From Byssothecium circinans (Eukaryota > Ascomycota > Dothideomycetes > Pleosporales > Massarinaceae), in assembly GCA_010015675.1 (NCBI GenBank), contig ML977027.1:37617-101616 (forward strand): a stretch of 64,000 nt of DNA. The letters run 5' to 3'. The notes beneath the pieces are model-generated. The model was not told the DNA's origin. It did no database searches and saw only the letters and a list, made by a program, of their open reading frames with translations. Positions 33,258 through 44,839 of the stretch are shown here, piece after piece. Every line of letters starts with the position of its first letter. Positions within the stretch are counted from its first letter, which is position 1. Made by a program: the position numbers and the translations under genes.

Positions 33258-35241
33258 ATGCTTCTCGCCGCAACAAGGCGTGTATCTTCGTCTGCTGTCC
33301 GCTCGCTGCTGCCCAACATGCTCGCAACCTCCACGCGGCCTACGGTCGCGGGCCCAAATGGAAATGGAAATGGAAATGGAACTGTATCTGGAAAAGCTGC
33401 AAATCACACTGTGACGGCGCTCAAGAGGTGGTCATGCGATGAGCAGGAGTTACCCCCTGTGAGTGAAGTCAAGGCAATTCACGTCTATGACTTTGACAAC
33501 ACACGTTGGTGACCTAACAATTGTGGAGAAGAGCTACTGACCAGCGCAGTCTTCGCAAGCCCTCTACCGAACAAGCAGATCTGGAATGGTCATACGCTCG
33601 GCCAACTCGCATCTCCCGACATCTTCGTAAGCGGCGGCTGGTGGCACGACTCCTCGCTCCTTGCAGCAACCGGCGAAGGCGCAGACAAGGAGGAACCGCG
33701 CGCATGGAAAGGATGGTGGAACGAAGCCATCGTAGAGCTCGTACAGCTTTCTATGGAGCAGAAAGATGCCCTGAATGTGCTTCTCACCGGCCGCTCGGAG
33801 CATGGCTTCGCGGATCTGGTTAAGCGCATGGTTGGAAGCAAGAAATTGAAGTTCGATATGGTGTGTTTGAAGCCGAACGTGGGCCCCGCAGGACAGAGGT
33901 TCAGGAGTACGATGGAGTATAAACAGGAGTTGATCAAGGATATCGTGTACACGTATCAAGAAGCGGAGGAGATACGGATATACGAAGACAGGGTCAAGCA
34001 TACGAAAGGCTTCCGAGACTTTCTCTTCCAGTTCAACAGAGATCTGATGGCAGGCACGCTGCCTACGACACGAAAACCAATTACGGCGGAGGTTGTCCAG
34101 GTGCCCGAGAATGCTACTCAGCTCGGTATGTAACTCATCATTATGAACTGACTATCACCAAACGAAGTTTACTAACTTCCTACCTTCAGACCCCGTCACC
34201 GAAGTCGCCGAGATCCAGCGTATGCTCAATGCCCATAATGTGTTGGTCAAGGCTGGTAACGCACCTCCAAACGCACGACCACACCAGATCAAGAAGACCG
34301 TTTTCTATACCGGCTACATGATTCCCAAGGCTATGTCAGAAAAATTGGCCGCGCTCGTGAAGCTTCCCCCTGGAACTCCCGAGGGCGACATACGATATCT
34401 CGCAAACAGCATTCTGATCACACCCAAGCCCTGTCCCAAGAGTATACTCGACAAGGTGGGTGGTATCGGCTTCAAGGTCGTTTGGAAGGTCACCGGCATC
34501 GCATGCTTCGAGAATAAGCTTTGGGCGGCACGATGTGAGCCAGTACCTAAGTCGACGAAATACTACTCGGAGAACCCAACGCCGACAGTGGTGCTTGCCA
34601 TTAGGAAGGGTGGGCAACCAAAAGATGCGGCGCGGATTCACAATTGGCACCCGGTTCCCGAGGACGAAGCGTACATTTTCGAGACCACAGTAGGGGAGAA
34701 GGTGCAATTAAGGATCGAAGAAGAGTAAGTATCCCATCCGAAACGAAACTATGATGACTTGCTAACCACTGTAGGCAATCCAACGAGACTCGGTACGAAA
34801 GCTACTTCCCAAACAAGACGTACCACAGGCGGACGCGTGAGGATGACGGAGACCATTCACGACCGCATTACCCACGGTACGACGACAGACGCCCGGCTGG
34901 TCCTCCTGGCTACCAAAACCAGACTTACCGCGGTGGTAATCGTGAGCGCGGTCGTGGAGGAAATAGGAATTCCGCTTATGGCTCGCGGGGAGGTCGAGGT
35001 GGTGGCTATCGTGGCGATCGCGGTGGAGGTGGCCGCGGGAGAAGTCGAGGTGGTAAGTGGATTCCGGAGCATCGCCTCTTTCGTCATCGAAGGGTGCTAT
35101 GGTCACATCGGATGAGTTTTGCTGACTGTACTAGGTGGTGCCGGTGGCCGCGACGGACCCTCATCGTCATATAAGAGCCTTGATGATGTTGACAGAAGCC
35201 ATGGACGGCCGACTTACGATGACCCAGATCGCTACTATTAG
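33258..35241 (+). CDS. HAD 'Swiss-army-knife' RNA-repair-like protein with RGG tail
   Basis: Five exons: 33258-33504, 33550-34125, 34190-34724, 34775-35052 and 35135-35241 (580 aa). The start could also be the ATG at 33318. The basic, Ser-rich N-terminus may be a mitochondrial presequence. A run of Asn-Gly pairs is encoded by an AATGGA microsatellite (33356-33379). The HAD-like domain begins at 'IHVYDFDNTLFASPLPN' (acidic pair D78, D80); the intron falls inside motif I. Later motifs are 'VLLTGRSEHGF', 'VCLKPNVGP' and 'IYEDRVKHTKGFRDFL', as in the HAD_SAK_1 family. A second domain follows ('KKTVFYTGYMIPKAMSEKL'), then an Arg/Gly-rich tail ('YRGGNRERGRGGNR'), suggesting RNA binding. The catalytic role is inferred from family proposals, not shown. 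Confidence 0.82.
33356..33379. repeat. AATGGA microsatellite in coding exon
   Basis: Four tandem copies of a six-base unit within exon 1 of the HAD/SAK gene, encoding Asn-Gly repeats. Length changes would stay in frame. Confidence 0.8.
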
Positions 35242-36525
35242 CAGCAGAGGCGATATGGGTGGTAGCGAATGTTTGCGTTCCTCCCACAGCTCTCAGATGC
35301 CCTTCCTCATACGACTCGATCGTACTAAATTTCGACGGGTAGTTGTGTGTCAACAGGTTAGTTTCCCTTTGATTGTGCAAAATACGTTTCTTGCCCTGCG
35401 TTTTCAAAGCGGTATGGTGGGGAGAGAGAGAGCAGTTCTGTATGATAGATACGTTTTGCTGTTATCGTTGGTTGTTGATATCCAGTAGCGGGCATATGTA
35501 TTGCATGAAACGATGGATTGACGCTTCGTCTTCGGCTTTTGGGGAGCATGAGTGAGCACTAGATACCCAACCTTTTTCAGTCCTGCAATTCCAGTCCACT
35601 CTAATTATCTGCGCAAGAACGACATCGATACCGGCCAAGTCCGACGTCGCTCACACGCCAAAAAACAAGCTTCGACCCCTGTGCTAAGTGGCATCGCCCT
35701 ATCCCTAAAGAGGCAAAGCGCCCTTGGGGTTAGCCGCAGGGTCCGATGCTGAGCCCTGCCCCTCGCATCATCTGTCCCACGTGCCTTGCCATCTGCCACT
35801 TGTGAGTGGCCTGCAGGCAGCAGATCTTCATTGCTATCTCATGTCTCGCATTTGCGGGCGACGTGTGACCTTAGGGTGCTGATGGTGCCTGGAGCGTTTT
35901 GAGTGGCTGTGTCATTCCCACTTCAATCTTGGGTAAACTTGGACTCCGAGTCTCCTTCAACTACCTCCCAGGAAACCGTGGGTTTGCACTGTACATCGAC
36001 ATCTCTGACGCGCTTGTGCTGTTTGTGTACGTGTGGGCATACGTAGTCTTACCCGCTTCGAATTCACGACCTGCTGTTTCGAGGCTGCGCTCCCGGATTT
36101 GCGTATTACACAACCTTGAATTCATCGAACGAATAGCGATCCAAAGCCCCCGAAACGTTCAATCTCTTTTGGTGAAAAGCTTGGTGGAGCTTTTATTGTA
36201 CAGGGTCCACGGTATGCAAGCTTATCCCGCCATCTGCGTTTATTTTCTGTTTGTATACCTTCTTACTGGAGCTTAGACTAGGGACATTAGGCTAGGACAG
36301 GGAAGATCCGTACTGGACTGGGATTCGGGTAAAGAGTTCAAGTACAATCGACCTGCTTTTGACGGTTACTGGTTACCTACTAGCCGGTGAATAGTCGTTA
36401 GTATGGTTGTACGAGGATTGGGCGATTGGAGCTGGGGCTGGGATGCTGGTTCTGGTTCTGGTATAAAGGACCACAACCTTCCCTCAGCCTCTTCATTGCC
36501 ACCATCAACACTGGGGCCGGGAACA
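35242..36525. other. Intergenic
   Basis: 3' region of the HAD/SAK gene followed by the RNase T2 promoter. The ORF at 35899-36276 has no features. No gene is supported. Confidence 0.5.
36472..36478 (+). promoter_or_regulatory. Possible TATA box of RNase T2 gene
   Basis: TATAAAG lies 48-54 bp upstream of the ATG at 36526. The spacing is short, so this is tentative. Confidence 0.4.
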
Positions 36526-37822
36526 ATGGCGTCCTCTTCTCTACCTTCTCTCCGCAGCATCGCCAAGTTCGCACTCGGCGGTACGCAGGTTTTGCTTGGA
36601 AGCGGGCAAAGTGTTCGCGGTAGCACGCCGTTGGCTTGCTCGAACCCGCAGTTAAGCTGTCATAATACCACTGCAGTGACTGACTTATGTTGTTTCAATG
36701 CGCCGGGCGGTCAATTGCTGCAGACGCAGTTTTGGGACACGAAGCCGACCACAGGACCGGTTGATAGCTGGACGATCCATGGACTATGGTAAGTCCACAC
36801 CCCCCAAAGAACTACTTTCCAGCAAATAAACCTTACGAAATTGAATCGAAAGGCCCGACCACTGCGACGGCACCTACGACGCCTCCTGCGACCCCACCCG
36901 CGCCTACAAAAACATCACCGCGATCCTACAATCCTTCGGCGCCACCGACCTCGTTAGCTACATGAGCACCTACTGGAAAGACTATTCCGGCCACGACGAA
37001 TCCCTCTGGCAGCACGAGTGGAGTAAACACGGAACCTGCATCAGCACGCTCGAACCCACGTGCTACACCGACCACAAAGCCACCGAAGAAGTCGTCGACT
37101 TTTTCCAAAAGACTGTGGACTTGTTCAAGGCATTGCCATCGTACCAGTGGCTTGCTGCCGCGGGGATCACGCCGTCGACCTCGGCGACGTATTCCACGGC
37201 GCAGATCCAGGACGCGCTTTCGAAGAATCGGACGGGTGTGCAGGTTACGCTGGGGTGTAAGTCGGGGGCGTTGAATGAGATTTGGTATCATTATGATGTC
37301 AAGGGGTCGGTGCAGTCGGGCGAGTTTGTCCCTGCGAATCCGGATGGGACGAAGTCTACTTGTCCGGCTACGGGCATTAAGTACTTGCCGAAAGATGGAT
37401 CGGGAAGTGGTGGTGGGACGACGACGGTGCCTCCGACAACGAGTGCGCCGGCGCCGACAGGAGTGCCCTTCTCCGGCAAGGGGTATTTGAATGTCAACAC
37501 CGGCGGGTCGCAAAAGGGATGTATCATTAGCGCTGGCACGTGGTATACGAGCGGTACCTGCGCGACGTTCACGGCTGCGGCGAGTGGTGGCGGGTTTTCG
37601 CTCACGAGTTCCAAGGGTAAATGTGGTGTCGCTTCGGGAGTGTTGACTTGTGGGGGCTCGGTGGGTACGGAGACGGCGTTCACGAATTCTGGGGGTAAGT
37701 TGGCGGCCGGTGGGAATGCGGTGTGGAGTGCGGAGTCGGTGGCGAGTGGGAGTAGTCAGGTGAAGGTTTATGCGGGGGGCGAGAAGGAGAATGCTTTGGA
37801 GATTGTGTGGCAGGGCGTGTAA
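36526..37822 (+). CDS. rny1: Ribonuclease T2-like (RNY1-type, with C-terminal domain)
   Basis: Two exons, 36526-36788 and 36853-37822 (410 aa). The ATG at 36526 is chosen because upstream in-frame residues are low-complexity. An N-terminal hydrophobic stretch ('FALGGTQVLLGSG') could act as a weak secretion signal. Active-site motif CAS I is 'WTIHGLWPDHC' (His85; the intron splits the Trp codon) and CAS II is 'HEWSKHGTC' (His142, Glu143, Lys146, His147), so all catalytic residues are present. Cysteines match the T2 pattern (CSNPQLSC, CC, CYT, C). After a Gly/Thr/Pro linker (about 285-315) there is a ~95-residue C-terminal domain beginning 'GKGYLNVNTGGSQKGCIIS', the RNY1-type extension. These enzymes cleave RNA endonucleolytically through 2',3'-cyclic phosphates in the vacuole or outside the cell. 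Confidence 0.92.
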
Positions 37823-39307
37823 GTGGTGGGAAGGTTAGGGGGAAGTGGTGGTATAGAATACTATAGATTGAAATTAAGTCCCCTTAGGATTGATAAGGAG
37901 TTTTGTGGTGTTGCACGTGACATGAGTGGTGTTTGGTTGCTTTGTTATTACACGTATAACGATGATGATGAACAGCACTGACACTTCCAAACTCCTTGGA
38001 ATCGCACTCTCAACGAAGCCAGCAAGGTAGAGGCTTGTATGGTGTATATAAACCCCACATTTCCCCTTAAACGATGTTGGATTGGCTTGGACGCCTCCAT
38101 ATCTGGAGATTTTGCCTCCGAAAATAGAGGCGTCTAAGCTAGAAATTTCTTGGTATCGGAGACTCTTTCATCCACGGTCAATCCATGTTCATTACCTAAT
38201 CCTCGTCAGCTATAAGAAGCTTCTCATGTCCCGTTTTATTTCACAACTAAACCTCTTAACCTCCACCCTTCATCTTCTGCCTGCGCTCTCGTGTACGACA
38301 TATCTATGCCCCTGTTATACCATTCCTTAACGCCAGCACGAAGGCAAGTGTACCTACGCGGTGCTCCCAGTCTGCACTGTACTGACATAGACGTTAACGG
38401 ACGTTGTTTTCCCACGATGCCACTAAAGCCTCGGATCGATGAACGGCGTTATACTAGTTGTTCCTATAGTTTGCAAGTTCATCTCTTCCTCATCTCTTAC
38501 ACCGTTAACTATTCGTCCTTTAGAGCAGTAAACTGTTCGCTGGTTCTACGATCACCCATTATTCCTGTTCCGTCGTACTGAACGACTTCGATGCTGTGCA
38601 GGATACCCCTCTCCAACCAACCATGCCGCACTTCAGTAACGCTGAACATAGCCCCCATAGATTAGTCTACACTTCTACGAGGAATCACGCGATGCGTGTA
38701 TACTCCGTGCTAGAGTGAGATACATCCAACTACCTACGCCGTACTCCTGCGATACTAATCACGTCCAGGCCTACTGCGATCTCATCTAACGTCCCTACGT
38801 GGCGACACTCCGTGCTGAGACATACGAGGTGTATTTTGACTTTAAGCGGCTCAAAGCCTGTGCATACAATAAATATTACCATAACTCTACACAAGTCGTG
38901 TGCTGTAGCTACTCCTCAACATCCCAATCCCCCTTACCCAAAAATTACGTTCGCCTCACCGTCTTCGCGCCTGACTTGTAAAGAGCCTCCTTTCGCAGCG
39001 CAATAGAGTGCCCTTAAGCTCTGCAGACCCGTTATTCGTACCGCTGCTGACCGAACCAAAATATATCCAAGTCTATCACGCCCTTAGTCATCGAATTGAC
39101 TCTGTCAGTACCCACTGGTCAGTTCCTAGAGCGGGGTCCTTATAGGCTACGGTCTCCAGGTCGCTTCGGAAAGGGCACCGGGGTTCTTAATTTCCTTATC
39201 GCTCGATGGCACCTCGATCCGTTCGTCGATCCGATCTGCATGTGTGAGATCATATCCTTAAGCAGCGACTATCCAACTCACTGACGAAGCAATCATTTCT
39301 ACTTTGT
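37823..39307. other. Intergenic between convergent genes
   Basis: 3' regions of RNase T2 (plus) and the ankyrin gene (minus). No gene, RNA or repeat is recognised; ORFs under 100 codons near 38082-39284 lack features. The sequence looks like old degraded DNA, but no source can be named. Confidence 0.5.
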
Positions 39308-42300
39308 TCATCTATTTGCCACCTCTTGGGTATCTAACTTAGGAGAGGCGGCAGGAGGGTGGGTAGGGAGACGGTTGATGTGTTCTTGGAGCAGCTGCAC
39401 GACCGCCTCGTGCCCTCTTGCCGCCGCCAACGACAGTGGCGTCTGGCCGTCCTTATCCTTTAACTCAACGTCGGCGCCCTTCTCAACTAGCAGCTGCACG
39501 ACCGCCTTTTTCCTGTTTGCCGCCGCCCACGATAGCGCCGTCCGCCTAGTTTTCACATCCTTTGAGTCAATATCGGCGCCCTTCTCAACTAGCAGCTGCA
39601 CGACTGCCTCCTGCCCGTTTGCCGCCGCCCACGATAGTGGCGTCCGGCCGTCCCTATCCTTTGACTCAACGTCAGCGCCCTTCTTAACTAGCAGCCGCAC
39701 GACCGCCTCCTCCCCTTTTGCCGCCGCTACCGACAGTGGCATCTGGCCGTTTATATCCTTTGACTTAACGTCGGCGCCCTTCTCAACTAGCAGCCGCACG
39801 ACTGCCTCCTGCCCGTTTGCCGCCGCCCACGATAGCGCCGTCCGCCTAGTTTTCACATCCTTTGAGTCAACGTCGGCGCCCTTCTCAACTAGTAGCCGCA
39901 CAACCGCCTCATGCCCATTCTCTGCCGCCCATGATAGCGGCGTCTGCCCAAATCCCCCATCCTTTGACTCAATATCGGCGCCCTTCTCAACTAGCAGCTG
40001 CACGACCGCCTTCTTTCCGTATACCGCTGCCCACAATAACGGCGTCCGCGAAGAACTCTCATTCTTTGACTCAATATCAGCGCCCTTCTCAACTAGCAGC
40101 TGCACGACCGCCTCCTGCCCGTTTATCGCTGCTAGCGACAGTGGCGTCCGGCTAAGCCTATCCTTTGACTCGATGTCGGCGCCCTTCTCGACCAGCAGCT
40201 GCACGACAGCCTCCTGCCCGTTTATCGCTGCTAGCGACAGTGGCGTCCGGCTAAGCCTATCCTTTGACTCGATGTCGGCGCCCTTCTCGACCAGCAGCTG
40301 CACGACAGCCTCCTGCCCGTTCGCCGCTGCTAGATGCAGGGCAGTTCTGCCATTATAGTCCCGCAATTTTCTATTCGCATCTTCCCATAAATACTCAACA
40401 ACGCCGTAATGTCCCTTGTATGCGGCCCAGAGTAGTGGCGAATTTCCTGAGGCGTCCAGAACGTCAATAGCCGCTCCTGCTTCGATCAATGAGCGGACCA
40501 CCTCAAGATGGCCCTTCACTGCTGCACAGTGTAGTGGCGCTACTCCGTCTCTGCCGCGCGTATCGATGTTTGCGCCTTCTCGGAGGAGATTCTGTGCGAT
40601 TGAAGTCTCACCGCGCTGGCAGGCGTAATGCAATGGCGTCCATTCGAGAAGGTTTTGAGCATTAACGTCCGCCCGAAGGTCCAGCAGTGTTTGGGTAGCG
40701 CTTGCGAAACCCTTCGCTACGGCGTAATGGAGCGGCGTCCAACCGTGGATATCCTTCGGGTTCGCATTTTTATCCTTCAAGCTTTCCAGGAGCTCCGACG
40801 ACCTCCAGGTCCCAGCGAGCTGATGCAGTTCCGTAAAGTTGAACGTTTCAGGGTAACTTGTGCCTTCCTCCCAGCCAGTCCGGGCTTGCTGTACAAGGAC
40901 ACATGTCCAATCACGGCCCTGTTCCTCATATAACGTCATGAGGCTCGATAGAATCTCCCGGTTAACGCTTTTTAGCACCTCTTCTAGGTTCGATCTTAGC
41001 CCCTTCAGCTCCCGGATATCTCTTTCCTCGTAATGCTGAGCTTCCCTCAATTCGATAGCTAGGGTGACTTCCCTCAAATATTCCATCAATACTGCGGTAG
41101 CCCTAATGGTAATGCTGCTCTGCTCTGGGAATGTCTTTGCCGTTCGAACGAGCCACAAGTATGCGTCGCCTGCCTCGTCCCAATGTTGCAACTGCTCGTG
41201 TCGTTTGGCATGCTGTCGTGCCAGTTCGACAATCGCCTCTGCTTGTGGAAGCTTCTCATGTACACTTAGCGGTGGGATGATGCTGAGATAGATTTGATAC
41301 AGACTCCCAAGCCCAGTGTTCTGGATGTCCTGAGCCATTTTTGACAGGCGAGTATTCCGGAGCGTGAAGGATTGCCAGGCATCGTCACTGCTGGTGTTAT
41401 CGGGCTGTATGACAGCGCCGCCCTCGACGGGATCCGTCAGTGTCTTTGCCGCAGCCCACATGAACGCCGAAAACATGTCTTGGGCATATAACAACTTCAA
41501 AGGGTCATACGACTCTACCGCCAAGAGGGCGTAGCTTGTGCCCCGCTCATCAAAAAGCTTCTCGTCCTGATCAAAGCTGAGTTTTGCCAGCTCCTGGCTC
41601 TTGTATTTTTGAGTTTGATCGCCCAGTTTTTGAGATGTATTCCCAGGGCTGGACCCACAGCCAACGATTCTGTGATTCTCTACTTCCAGCATGCCATTCT
41701 CATCTTTCTCGACCTCCATAATTACTGCTGCATCACGGGGAATCCACCAGTAAAGATCCCGATGGAGAGCCCGTGTACTCGGGCCTAGAAGTCGTAGGCT
41801 TTGCTTCGTGGGTGATCCTTGGGCGCGCAACCATGCATCATCGTCGTTGTCTTTGGGAAGTTGTCTGTGCTCTTGTTCATTGACAGAATATAGCCACAAC
41901 GATAGTGCTGCCTCGATCTCGCCCGCGTGTGCTTTCCATCTCCCTTCTGATCGTTTTAAATGGAAATAGATTGACTGGGCGTCTGACTGGGCGTAATGAG
42001 CTTTAAGGGCCCAGGTGAAGCTATCCTCGGAAGAAGAGCCGAATAGATCATCCATCGTGACCTCGATTGCTCTGGCGAGAGTGACGGCCTCCATAGATGC
42101 GGGCCCACGCCAGTCAGCGAGCTTTGCAAGATCTTTCCGTATCGTCATCACGGTATGCGCCTTCGAGTTGCCATTTTCGCTCGGCTGACCTAGTTTCGCG
42201 TGTGTCTCAGAACTTCCGCCAGTCACGATCGTCCATTCATGGTTAACTTCCTTCTCAGAGTTTGAGGTTTTCATCCAAGGTGCCTTGTCAGGATCTCCCA

Positions 42301-43805
42301 GCGTCGTCGCAAACCACTCAAGCTCAAATCCTGAAGGGAGATGCCTGCATTGAGGAGGCTTTGCGAGTCCGCGGCGAACCAACGCCCTGACACTGGCCAT
42401 CACAAGGACTGCGCCAAGTTGAGCAACCGAGACCGACCAGTGCATTCCTCGTAAACCAATGAATTGAACGATGAACCCGCAAAGACCGACCATTGTACCG
42501 AGAACAGTCTTGAACGCTAAGACGGTAGCGTGGCCTTGCTTGTTGGTCGCCTCATGTTGTTTATCAGTTTGAGACGATTTTGTGTCGCTTGCGCTAACAA
42601 CAGCGTGGTTTGGTTTGTCTGTTAGCTCCGATGACTCGTTTTCTTTGTCTACTCGCCTCGAAGTCGTGATGACAGTTCGATCATCGTCGCTAAATATCGC
42701 AAAGGATTCAAAAACTTGGTCGTTCACGGTTTTGGTCTGCTGCAGCCAAACCAATCGGGTTCTTTTCCCCTCGCGTGCTTGATACCTTTTTTCTTTCGTG
42801 CTGCTCTCCACAACATGAGCACATACCAAGATGCCAGCCACCAAAACTAGCGTCCCAACTGCAGTGCAAGGAAATGCGTAACGGGCGATGGGACGGTTAT
42901 CATTCTGGAATTTCAATGTCGGATAATAGGTGGCGAATCCAGAGTAGGTGAGGACCCCTAACTGAAGAATGGTCCCAAAGACCGCTGCTGCGCGTAATTC
43001 TCCTCTCCAGAACTGATTATGTGAATTGAGCGAGATATTTGGTGCAGCGGCCGACACATTTCGTATGATGACGATGTCTGATTCTGAAGAATCATCTAGA
43101 TTTTTCTCTGGGTCTTGTTTCTGACAGCTGGAAGGATTTCGCGAAGCATGCCATCGGCTAAAGTCTTGCTGGATGTTCAACTCTGAGGGAACGGTGGGCG
43201 TCTAGTTCGGTTGAAATGAATGGAGTCACTTACTAATTCCTTTAAGAAGTTTATTTTCAACCGCCTCTTTCAACGTGCTTGACTTTATCCTGGGATAGGT
43301 TTTTGGATCATTTCGAATATTCCCTATGTCCTCGGGTAACAAGCATATAAACTCTGCGATCGGGGCTGATCCCATGCATCTCACCACCTGTTGGCCATTC
43401 CAGAGCTCACAGACTTCTTCCGAGGTAGACGACATGAGCTCAGCTTCCGCAACCGCGAGGTTCTCCCTGGCTCTTCCAATGAGGGCTTTGAGCCATGAGG
43501 GGCCGCCAACTCTGATGGCACTGACAATAGTGGTGATGATACCCAAGGGGGCCATTGCCAAGGTGATGTTGTCAGCCCAGCCCATTGACTGGCTCATGAA
43601 CTGCATGGTGACCCGTTCTCCGAAGAGCGCCAGCAGCCTGGCCGCAATAGACCATTAGCGCATGATTCAAAAGCAGAATAGATTTCAATACGTACGGTGC
43701 TAGGTCCGAGAACAAATTGTTGGAGAAGTCATTTCCAGGGTCTGCAGCAACGGACCCCACGAACCATATGGCAATGAGGAACTTCAGATTCCAGGCAACC
43801 GACAT
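39308..43805 (-). CDS. Large ankyrin-repeat membrane protein
   Basis: Minus strand, exons 43805-43696, 43637-43234 and 43182-39308 (1462 aa; an in-frame ATG at 43850 would add 15 residues). The N-terminus has a signal-like segment (MSVAWNLKFLIAIWFVGSVAA), then a conserved block 'LLALFGERVTMQFMSQSMGW' and 'WLKALIGRARENLAVAEAEL', found ahead of ankyrin repeats in related fungal proteins. Exon 3 adds hydrophobic segments ('VFGTILQLGVLTYSGFATYY', 'FPCTAVGTLVLVAGILVCAH', 'TVLGTMVGLCGFIVQFIGL'), a long middle region without known domain, and 14 C-terminal ankyrin repeats. Repeats 5-13 share 'EAVVxLLVEKGADxxSKD'. No NACHT or P-loop is visible. Ankyrins bind proteins; a role in recognition or signalling at a membrane is inference. 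Confidence 0.85.
39375..40360 (-). repeat. Homogenised ankyrin-repeat DNA (99-102 bp units)
   Basis: Tandem ~99-bp units, each coding one 33-residue ankyrin repeat. Two neighbours (about 40109-40221 and 40208-40320) are identical over about 110 bp at a 99-bp period. Non-adjacent units near 39517-39590 and 39820-39890 share a long identical block encoding 'DSKDVKTRRTALSWAAAN'. The left-hand repeats toward 40900 (N-terminal in the protein) are diverged, so homogenisation is confined to the C-terminal repeats. Confidence 0.85.
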
Positions 43806-44839
43806 TTTGACAGTCGAAGACGGGAAAATTCGAGTAGGCAAAGATCTCAATGATTCGATTTAGAAAGTATCTGGGGATAGATAGCACACTGGACGTACTT
43901 GGCGACAGCTAAATATTGCTTGGGCTCTTCCACGGTAGTTTCGCTGCAGATCTTTAGCACAACGTTTGGCTCGGACTGGAATGGTGTACTCAAGAGCTTG
44001 TGTTGCGGGCCGGGAAACGGGACGGCCCTCCTTAATAGTGTGACTGCTCTAGCGCATTGCGACGTCGCTATTGGTCGCCATCGGTTGCTGACAGGGGAAG
44101 ATTATTTTTGCTCACAAAGATCGATAAATGCAAGCCACATATTATTGACGGCGATCACCTCGCATAATCCTGGCAGATTGAGGTATCGACCGATGCTGCG
44201 CAGTCGTAAGAATTTGATTGGTGCTCGCGGGCCTGCTGACTGGCCGCCGCTACCCATTATTAGTGAGCTGCGAAATCATAGTATACTGATTGAGTAGCAA
44301 CTAGGCTAGAAACAGTGAATAGCGTTACCTTGACAGCCTGCTTCATAGTTCCTCGCCTGAAACCATCAACAGCGGCTAGAAGGAGACAGCCGTAGAGGGG
44401 GAGGCGGGTACTCGGTCGGCAGGGGATATCGTCTGCACGCTGCCACAGCGTGTTAAGGTATAGTCTAGGAACTTCAGCCGCCATTTAGCAAAGTTCTCTA
44501 GATCTTCACGCCTATTCTTCTAGAGGACCGAAGCGTCAGCTTTGGCTGATCGCCCAGCTTGGATAGCCTCTCCTGGAGATGAGGGAAGGACTGAAATGCA
44601 TGAGTGTTTGCGAGCTGATAACCTCATGGGCTGGGTTGTGTTGGTGTCCAAAGAAGAAGCCGTTGAACTGATCGCTTGAGGCAGCGGTATTGGATGTCAG
44701 ACGGAACGGTTCGGTTGCCCCTCTCTCTTTACTGCCTGCTCCGAGTCCGGCTAGCGCAGTTTTAGCGTCACGCCAAGTGGACGTGCCTTCCTTGTACAGG
44801 CCCGCCAACCATCCCAACCACCGCCAAACATCCCGTACC
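43806..44839. other. Intergenic
   Basis: Divergent upstream regions of the ankyrin gene and BTB-4. Short ORFs (43899-44297 plus, 44260-44484 and 44536-44901 minus) have no domain features. No gene is supported. Confidence 0.5.

Noticed and set aside
37823..39307. Possible transposon relic in the 1.5-kb gap
   Set aside because: No terminal repeats, target duplications or transposase/RT motifs could be seen.
39375..40358. 327-codon plus-strand ORF rich in Ser/Thr/Cys
   Set aside because: Antisense shadow of the ankyrin repeats; its repetitiveness only mirrors them.
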